Assembly (NCBI GenBank): GCA_009903935.1
Contig: WYEG01000039.1
Span: 1-46,707, forward strand
Origin: Caldimicrobium sp.
Lineage (GTDB): Bacteria > Desulfobacterota > Thermodesulfobacteria > Thermodesulfobacteriales > Thermodesulfobacteriaceae
Length of the DNA stretch: 46,707 bases
Reading direction: 5' to 3'
A program made the position numbers and the translations under genes. The notes beneath the pieces are model-generated. The model was not told the DNA's origin. It was given only the letters and a program-made list of their open reading frames with translations, and did no database searches. Position 1 is the stretch's first letter. Each line of letters opens with the position of its first letter. Shown one piece after another: positions 24,503 through 30,043 of this stretch.

Positions 24503-25615
24503 ATGAGAAGATTAGTTGCCTATTATCCAAAGGTCAAAAGAAAAAAAACCCGGGTTGTTTATGTAGGGCAAGTAGCCATAGGAGGGGAAAACCCCATCCG
24601 TGTTCAAAGCATGACCAGCACACCTACTTGGCAGATAAAGGAAACTCTTTCTCAGATAGAGCGCCTCTATCAAGCGGGTTGTGAATTGGTAAGGGTTGCC
24701 ATTCCCGATGAAAAATCCGTTTTAGCCCTAAAGGAAATTGTTAAAGAAAGCCCCATCCCAGTGATAGCCGACCTTCACTTTGCTGGAACCCTTGGCTTTA
24801 AAGCCCTTGAGCAGGGTGTGCAAGGGCTAAGGATAAATCCCGGCACCTTTAAAGATAGGTCGAAGCTTGACGACCTAATCCGGGCTTGTAAAGAGCGTAG
24901 GGTCTGCGTTAGGATTGGAATAAACGCCGGAAGCTTAGAGCCTGAAATCTTAGAACGCTTCAAATATCCAAGCCCTTCTGCTATGGTTGAGAGCGCTGTA
25001 AGATGGGTAGAATACATCGTGGAAAAACATGACTACTATAACCTTAAAGTTTCTCTTAAATCTTCCAACTGGTGGCATACCGTTAAAGCCTATCAACTCT
25101 TTGCTAGAAGGTCAGATTTTCCGCTTCATGTAGGGGTGACCGAGGCTGGGGGGCTAATCCCTGGGACGGTGAAAAATACTTTAGCCTTGGGTTATCTTTT
25201 CCTTAAAGGAATAGGGGATACCATAAGGGTATCTTTGACGGCTGACCCGGTGGAGGAGGTCTATGTTGCCTATGAGATATTAAGGAACCTTGGGCTTCGA
25301 ACTTTGTATCCTGAGGTTATTGCCTGTCCAACCTGCGGAAGATGTGAGATAGACCTCATGCCTCTTTATCAGAAGGTTGTTGAATGGGCAAGGAACATTA
25401 AGGCCAATCTTAAGCTTGCCGTGATGGGCTGTGTAGTCAACGGTCCAGGTGAAGCCCGATTAGCCGACCTTGGGATAGCAGGAGGAAAGGGGGTTGGTAT
25501 TATCTTTAGAGAGGGTAAAATCATCAAAAAAGTAAAGGAAGAGGACCTGCTTAAGGCTTTCTTTGAGGAAGTTGAGCGGTTTTTACAAGACCATCCTGAA
25601 AGGTTTATAACTTAA
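24503..25615 (+). CDS. ispG: 4-hydroxy-3-methylbut-2-enyl diphosphate synthase
   Basis: MEP-pathway [4Fe-4S] enzyme for isoprenoid synthesis. 370 aa from ATG 24503; ATG 24494 would add three residues. The TIM-barrel starts at VGQVAIGGENPIRVQSMT, and the cluster ligands are in CPTCGRCEID plus MGCVVNGPGEA. The length is the bacterial two-domain type. The chosen start is 7 bp after a TAAAAT box and no ribosome site exists, so leaderless translation is possible. First of three tightly packed genes: the TAATG junction with fumarase alpha overlaps by one base. Confidence 0.94.
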   Translation: MRRLVAYYPKVKRKKTRVVYVGQVAIGGENPIRVQSMTSTPTWQIKETLSQIERLYQAGCELVRVAIPDEKSVLALKEIVKESPIPVIADLHFAGTLGFKALEQGVQGLRINPGTFKDRSKLDDLIRACKERRVCVRIGINAGSLEPEILERFKYPSPSAMVESAVRWVEYIVEKHDYYNLKVSLKSSNWWHTVKAYQLFARRSDFPLHVGVTEAGGLIPGTVKNTLALGYLFLKGIGDTIRVSLTADPVEEVYVAYEILRNLGLRTLYPEVIACPTCGRCEIDLMPLYQKVVEWARNIKANLKLAVMGCVVNGPGEARLADLGIAGGKGVGIIFREGKIIKKVKEEDLLKAFFEEVERFLQDHPERFIT

Positions 25616-26454
25616 TGGTTAGCCTTGATAAGCTCAAAGAAGAAATAAAGAAAGCCTACATATCTTCCTGCATTAAACTACCAAATTCGGTAAAAGAGCT
25701 TTTCAAACAAGCAAGGAACAAGGAGGTAAATGGGGGCTTAGCCCAAAAGGTCTTTGACATCTTGCTTCAAAACGCTGAAATAGCAGAAAGAGAGAGCTTA
25801 CCCCTCTGCCAAGACACGGGGATACCTGTTATTCTTGTGCGGATCTCGGAGGGTTTGACTATTCCAACCGGGTTTGAGAGCGCGATAAATGCTGGAGTTG
25901 CCGAGGCCGTAAAAGAAGGCTACCTTCGAGCCTCTGTAGCCCATCCCTTGACCAGGGAAAACACCGGCACAAACACCCCAGCTATAATTCATTATGAAAT
26001 AGTTCCGGGAAAGGAACTTTTTGAGATTTGGGTCATGCCTAAGGGTTGTGGAAGCGAAAACATGAGCAGGCTTGCCATGCTCAAGCCTGCTGATGGCCTA
26101 GAGGGGATAAAGAATTTTGTCCTTGAGACGGTTAAGCTTGCAGGTCCAAACCCCTGTCCCCCTCTTATCGTAGGAGTGGGGATTGGTGGAAGCTTTGAAC
26201 ATTGCGCTTTCCTTGCGAAAAAGGCTCTTTTCCGAGAGCTTGGAACCCAAAACCTAGACCCAAAAGTAAAAGCCCTTGAGGAGGAGTTGCTCTCTGAAAT
26301 AAATAAGCTTGCCATCGGTCCCTTGGGTTTTGGGGGAAAAACTACAGCTTTGGCTGTTCATGTAGAGGTTGCTCATACTCACATTGCAAGCCTACCCGTT
26401 GCGGTAAACTTCCTCTGCCATTCTGCAAGGATAGCAAAGATTAAGTTTTTATGA
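25615..26454 (+). CDS. Class I fumarate hydratase alpha subunit (FumA N-terminal / TtdA type)
   Basis: 279 aa. Iron-sulfur hydro-lyase alpha subunit that, with a beta subunit, interconverts fumarate and malate (or acts on tartrate). The cluster ligands are in LPLCQDTGIPV, MPKGCGSENMSR and PNPCPPLIVGVGIGG. Substrate assignment between fumarase and tartrate dehydratase cannot be made from sequence alone; fumarase is favoured by the anaerobe-like context. The beta subunit is not adjacent and not in the window; the next gene is a lipoprotein overlapping by 4 bp. Confidence 0.9.
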   Translation: MVSLDKLKEEIKKAYISSCIKLPNSVKELFKQARNKEVNGGLAQKVFDILLQNAEIAERESLPLCQDTGIPVILVRISEGLTIPTGFESAINAGVAEAVKEGYLRASVAHPLTRENTGTNTPAIIHYEIVPGKELFEIWVMPKGCGSENMSRLAMLKPADGLEGIKNFVLETVKLAGPNPCPPLIVGVGIGGSFEHCAFLAKKALFRELGTQNLDPKVKALEEELLSEINKLAIGPLGFGGKTTALAVHVEVAHTHIASLPVAVNFLCHSARIAKIKFL

Positions 26455-27179
26455 AAAAAATGAACCCTCTTCTCAGAATATTAGGATTTTTTTTAGCCTC
26501 TTTTCTTTTGGTTTCCTGTGGTAGGAAGGCGCCTCCTTTACCCATAGAAAAGAGCATCCCTCAAGTTCCGGGTCTCAGCGCCGAGGTTGAAGGTCAAGCT
26601 ATAAAACTACTCATTGACCTTCCTTCCCAAACAAGCGGTGGGAACTATCTTACCTCGCTTAAAGCCTTGATCATCGAAAAGAGAGAGGTCTCCCTTGATG
26701 ACCCAAAGAAAAAAGAGAAGCAAACAGAGATAAAGCTTAAACCAAGGCTACATTCGGCGGCAACCCTTTTTATCTACACAGACGAAAAGGTGGCACCAAG
26801 AAGGCTCTACATCTACCGTGTTAAGGCAAAAAAGGATTTTTTGGTTGAAAGTCCCTTTAGCGAGGAGGTTCGGGTATACTTTCGTTATCCTCCAAAGGCT
26901 CCTGTAAATTTAGAGGTTATAGAGCTATATCCAGCATACTATCTCCTACGGTTTGAGCCGGTCTATGAGGACATAAATAGTCTACCCCTTGAGCTTCCCT
27001 TAGAGTTTACTATTGAGAGGATCCGAGACGGAAAAAGCTTTTACATCGACTTAAAGAACAAAACGGAGTACACCTTTACCAAAGAAGGGGAACAAAAGGA
27101 GTGTTTTAGAGTTCAGGCAAGGTTTCGTTACTTTACTACGGAAATTAAGGGTCCCTTCTCGAGGGAGCTATGTTTTTAA
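26451..27179 (+). CDS. Lipoprotein with fibronectin-like region
   Basis: 242 aa, predicted lipoprotein: signal peptide with lipobox LVSC followed by GRKAPPLP, a start common among small outer-membrane lipoproteins of this group of bacteria. The rest looks beta-rich, with two repeats of the type found in fibronectin III-like domains, including VFYRYPPKAPVNLEV-like linkers (actual: YFRYPPKAPVNLEVI). No known function. ATGA overlap with the fumarase gene suggests translational coupling. The stop shares TTAA (27176-27179) with convergent rsmD. Confidence 0.75.
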   Translation: MKKMNPLLRILGFFLASFLLVSCGRKAPPLPIEKSIPQVPGLSAEVEGQAIKLLIDLPSQTSGGNYLTSLKALIIEKREVSLDDPKKKEKQTEIKLKPRLHSAATLFIYTDEKVAPRRLYIYRVKAKKDFLVESPFSEEVRVYFRYPPKAPVNLEVIELYPAYYLLRFEPVYEDINSLPLELPLEFTIERIRDGKSFYIDLKNKTEYTFTKEGEQKECFRVQARFRYFTTEIKGPFSRELCF

Positions 27180-27772
27180 GCCTTTATCCGATAAAAATAT
27201 AAAGTAGTCTCTCCGTAAGCTCTTTTATCTTCAAGCTCAAACTGAGCCACTTCATCTGGGAGGTCCACTCCGCTTTCTTCCTCAACCACGATCAGGGCTT
27301 TTGGGTTTAGAATTTCTGTAGGTAGATTTTCTAAGGTCTTTAAGCTTAAGCCTGTTCTGTAGGGTGGGGTAATAAACACAAGGTCGTAGGAAGGATTCTC
27401 CTTCTGGAAGTCTTCACCTTTTCTCAGAAAGAGAGTCCTTTCTTTTATTTTTTTCAGTCCCTGAGGAAGGGCAATTTGAAGGATCATAGCTTTATCTAAA
27501 AGGTTAAAGCGTTCGAGGTTTTTCTTTATTAGCTCTATGCTCTTTTTGCTTGCATCTACGAAGAGGACAAATTCTGCTCCTCTTGATAGGGCTTCTATCC
27601 CAAGGGCCCCGGTGCCGGAAAAAAGGTCAAGCACCCTCAACCCCGAGAGGTCATCCCCTAAGATGTCAAAAAGGGCTTTCCTAATCCTTGTTCTTAGGGG
27701 TCGTATCTCAAGGGCTGAGGCAGGCGGACAGTAAAGATTTCTTCCCTTTAAAAATCCCCCAGTAATCTTCAA
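27176..27772 (-). CDS. rsmD: RsmD-family 16S rRNA guanine-N2 methyltransferase
   Basis: 198 aa. RsmD methylates G966 of 16S rRNA. The start MKITGGFLKGRNL and RPLRTRIRKALFDIL are family-typical, and motif I VLDLFSGTGALGIEALSRGA is intact. The catalytic motif IV, normally DPPY, reads FITPPYRTG here, with Thr in place of Asp. The ATG overlaps the stop of speE by 4 bp, giving an unusual speD-speE-rsmD unit. Converges on the lipoprotein gene with a shared TTAA stop. Confidence 0.85.
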   Translation of the reverse strand: MKITGGFLKGRNLYCPPASALEIRPLRTRIRKALFDILGDDLSGLRVLDLFSGTGALGIEALSRGAEFVLFVDASKKSIELIKKNLERFNLLDKAMILQIALPQGLKKIKERTLFLRKGEDFQKENPSYDLVFITPPYRTGLSLKTLENLPTEILNPKALIVVEEESGVDLPDEVAQFELEDKRAYGETTLYFYRIKA

Positions 27773-28635
27773 AAGACGCTTCCCTCACTTGGCTCGGGAC
27801 GGCGTCTTTCCACAAGATTTAGCCAGGTTTGAGGAAGAGTAAAAAGGGCTTTGTTCAAACCAGGATGATAGTATTTACCATAGTAAGGTTGCAAGGGGTT
27901 GGTTGGGTCTTTCTTCTCTTTTGCCCCTAAGATAAAAGCTAATTCTTCGCCATAGCAGGGAACATAAACCCGGGCGATATCAAACCATGGGAACACTGAA
28001 GATGCTTGTAGGGCAAGCTTTAGGACATGGGGAAAATAGGCAGGGAGACTTGCCTGTTGAATGAAAACCCCATCAGGTTTTAACGCCCGATGTATCTCTT
28101 GATAGAATTCTAAGGAGTAGAGGCTTTTAGCCGGCCCTACTGGGTCAGTGCAGTCAACGATGATAAGGTCAAAGGCTTCGGTATCGCTTTCTTTCAATCC
28201 CTGAAGACCATCAACAAAATTGAGCTCAACCCGTGGGTCAGAGTAGTCCCCCATAAGCTTAAAGAAGTACTTCCTGCATAGGTCAAACACGGTTCGGTCA
28301 ATTTCAAATTGAAGGATCTTTTTTACGCCGGATATTTTTTGGAGTTCTCTTAAAACCCCTCCGTCGCCCCCTCCAATGATTAGCACAGTCTCAGGAGCCT
28401 TTTTAAGAAGGCTTGCGGGTAGATAGGTGATGACCTCGTGATAGATGTATTCGTCCCTTTCAGTAAACTGAACTATGCCGTCTAAGACAAAAAAGTAGCC
28501 CCAGGTTTGATTTTTAAATATTTGGACCTTTTGGAGGTTATGCTCCTCAAATACTAATTCAACTTTGTAGGCGTGCCCGAAATCTTGATGGATTTTTTCC
28601 CGCCAGAAGAAGTATCCAGTCAAGTTTCCCCCCAA
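27769..28635 (-). CDS. speE: Spermidine synthase-family aminopropyltransferase
   Basis: 288 aa. Transfers aminopropyl from decarboxylated AdoMet to a polyamine. Motifs: GGGDGGVLREL (about 89-99) for nucleotide binding, VDCTDPVGPA with the catalytic Asp pair, and the N-terminal HDF-like QDFGHAYKVELVF. The segment normally containing Gln-x-Glu-Ser-Pro reads QQASLP, so acceptor choice may differ from classic SpeE. The last ten or so residues (PEPSEGSVF) are encoded by a repeat module (27774-27807) related to the MITE-like element. The start overlaps speD by 16 bp. Confidence 0.87.
   Translation of the reverse strand: MGGNLTGYFFWREKIHQDFGHAYKVELVFEEHNLQKVQIFKNQTWGYFFVLDGIVQFTERDEYIYHEVITYLPASLLKKAPETVLIIGGGDGGVLRELQKISGVKKILQFEIDRTVFDLCRKYFFKLMGDYSDPRVELNFVDGLQGLKESDTEAFDLIIVDCTDPVGPAKSLYSLEFYQEIHRALKPDGVFIQQASLPAYFPHVLKLALQASSVFPWFDIARVYVPCYGEELAFILGAKEKKDPTNPLQPYYGKYYHPGLNKALFTLPQTWLNLVERRRPEPSEGSVF
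27774..27807. repeat. Palindromic repeat module inside the 3' end of speE
   Basis: AGACGC...GCGTCT ends enclose TCCCTCACTTGGCTCGGGA, which can form a hairpin. On the minus strand GTCCCGAGCCAAGTGAGGGA resembles GTCCCAAACGAAGTGAGGGA within the element at 9467-9651. It encodes the last residues of SpeE. Confidence 0.6.
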
Positions 28636-29063
28636 TCGCTGTTAGTAATTCCTCTTGGGACCTCGGCAACGCAGACCTTTTCTGGTTTTAAGGCCATTTG
28701 AAGACGGAATAAAATCTCGTAAGCCCTCCCCCGGTCTTCAGCAAGGATATCTATAGCGGAATAACCGTTCTCAGGCCAAGTGTGAATGTAGATATGAGAT
28801 TTTCCGTCGTTCACCTGCGCCGAAACTCCAAAGGGCTTAAATTGATAACTAACGGCTCTTATGTTTCCATCTTCTGAATTGTTGTTTGTTAAGGCGAAGA
28901 TAAGGGCAGATTTGACCTTTTCTGCTTCAGCGATCCCGTCAAAGGGTGAGTTCCAAAATTCTACCACTAAATGAAAGCCCCAGATGCATCGTTTCAAAGC
29001 ACCTTGCTGGGTAGGAATTAGTTCGAACCTTTCCATGGCGCAAACAGTATCCGCTACCCTCAT
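28620..29063 (-). CDS. speD: SpeD-family pyruvoyl decarboxylase (AdoMet decarboxylase-like)
   Basis: 147 aa proenzyme. The self-cleaving Ser is Ser89 in GKSHIYIHTWPENGYSAID, with the processing His94 and Ser81 (FGVSA) also present. In class 1b AdoMet decarboxylases a Cys follows shortly in the sequence FTCG; here the corresponding stretch reads ILAEDRG, with no Cys. It is paired with speE, which argues for decarboxylated-AdoMet supply, but the missing Cys raises the question of another substrate. About 25 residues longer at the N-terminus than the Thermotoga enzyme. Very strong GGGGGAGGTGAG ribosome site; lies 70 bp after tRNA-Pro. Confidence 0.85.
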   Translation of the reverse strand: MRVADTVCAMERFELIPTQQGALKRCIWGFHLVVEFWNSPFDGIAEAEKVKSALIFALTNNNSEDGNIRAVSYQFKPFGVSAQVNDGKSHIYIHTWPENGYSAIDILAEDRGRAYEILFRLQMALKPEKVCVAEVPRGITNSDWGET

Positions 29064-29133
29064 AGCTCACCTCCCCCAGGCAAGGTGCCCGGTTATTTTG
29101 AATTTTGGTCATTATACTGCAAACATAAAAAAA

Positions 29134-29207
29134 TCGGGACGGGCGGATTTGAACCGCCGACCCCCCACACCCCAAGCGGGTGCGCTCCCAGGCTGCGCTA
29201 CGTCCCG
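29134..29207 (-). tRNA. tRNA-Pro (anticodon GGG)
   Basis: Minus strand starts CGGGACG and ends CGTCCCG plus discriminator A. Anticodon stem CCCGC/GTGGG encloses TTGGGGT, giving GGG. T-arm GGCGGTTCAAATCCGCC is complete. CCA is not encoded. A T7 run follows the 3' end. Confidence 0.96.
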
Positions 29208-29216
29208 ATTATCAAC

Positions 29217-29245
29217 ATAATAAAAAATTTTTTATGATTTGTCAA
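29217..29245 (-). promoter_or_regulatory. Promoter for tRNA-Pro
   Basis: Minus strand perfect TTGACA (29245-29240), 17-bp spacer, TATTAT (29222-29217), 9 bp before the tRNA. The -35 is formed by the last sense codons (Leu-Asp-Lys) of the flavoprotein gene. Confidence 0.75.
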
Positions 29246-29945
29246 GCATTAACATCTTCTTAGCATGAAGCTTGCAACTATCTTTAATCAGCCCAAGCTC
29301 AGAAATAACTTCTTTCCTTATGGCATCTCGAAGCTTTGGGTCGTATTGAAAGGTTAAATCAACCGCTTCGCCTTTTAATCTTTTCACCATCCTTGCGATG
29401 AGAAGACCTATGTTTATGGCATCCATCAGGGCTTTATCGTCAAATATAGCTTGGTCACCCTTGTGGGAATAGGCAATCCCCCAGGGTGGGATGATTGCTC
29501 CCATAGAAGTAAGCGCGGTAATCAGGTATCCAGTAGCATAAGCACCTCCATCGTCTGCTCCCACAGCGATAGCGCCTACTACCTTGCCCTCAAGATAGCT
29601 TGGCTCCCCAAAGACTACCATGTTTTCAAGGGCGGTCATCCTGTCTATAAGGTTTTTCATTGGTCCTGATGGGGCAAACCAATAGACAGGAGTAGCAAAA
29701 ACGATCCCCTCTGCCTCATGAATTTTTTCTAAAATGACCTTCCCATAATCATCAAAGATGCACGGGAATTTACAGGTTGGCTCCTCATCTTGCACACACC
29801 CAACGCAGGGTTTTACCTCACCATCATATAGGCTTAAAAATTCAGTCTTTGCCCCCTCTCTTTCTGCACCTTTAAGCGCTGAAATTAAAAGTTGCGCCGT
29901 TCCCCCGTTCTTGTGCGGCGAGCCTAATATACCTATTACCTTCAT
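29232..29945 (-). CDS. NADPH-dependent FMN reductase-like / iron-sulfur flavoprotein
   Basis: 237 aa flavodoxin-like protein. The FMN phosphate loop is GSPHKNGGTAQLL (about 8-20), and the FMN-ring region is FATPVYWFAPSGPMKNLIDR. Between them lies CVGC...C...C (CVGCVQDEEPTCKFPC, about 48-63), a Cys cluster similar in position to that of iron-sulfur flavoproteins, although its spacing is not the archetypal one. Likely an FMN-dependent oxidoreductase, possibly with a [4Fe-4S] cluster. Good GGGGGTG ribosome site. It lies downstream of the Pat-like gene (98-bp gap with an ATTATTT/AAATAAT hairpin just after the latter). Confidence 0.82.
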   Translation of the reverse strand: MKVIGILGSPHKNGGTAQLLISALKGAEREGAKTEFLSLYDGEVKPCVGCVQDEEPTCKFPCIFDDYGKVILEKIHEAEGIVFATPVYWFAPSGPMKNLIDRMTALENMVVFGEPSYLEGKVVGAIAVGADDGGAYATGYLITALTSMGAIIPPWGIAYSHKGDQAIFDDKALMDAINIGLLIARMVKRLKGEAVDLTFQYDPKLRDAIRKEVISELGLIKDSCKLHAKKMLMLDKS

Positions 29946-30043
29946 AGCACCCCCTTTAAGCTATTTTAAACCATGTTAGTTATTTAAAAGACTCTTTTAG
30001 ACACTTATGAGCCTGCAAAGTATGAGATTATTTAAAAAATAAT

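Noticed and set aside
28939-29220. ORFs on both strands across tRNA-Pro and the speD start
   Set aside because: They are readings through a tRNA gene and through speD in other frames.
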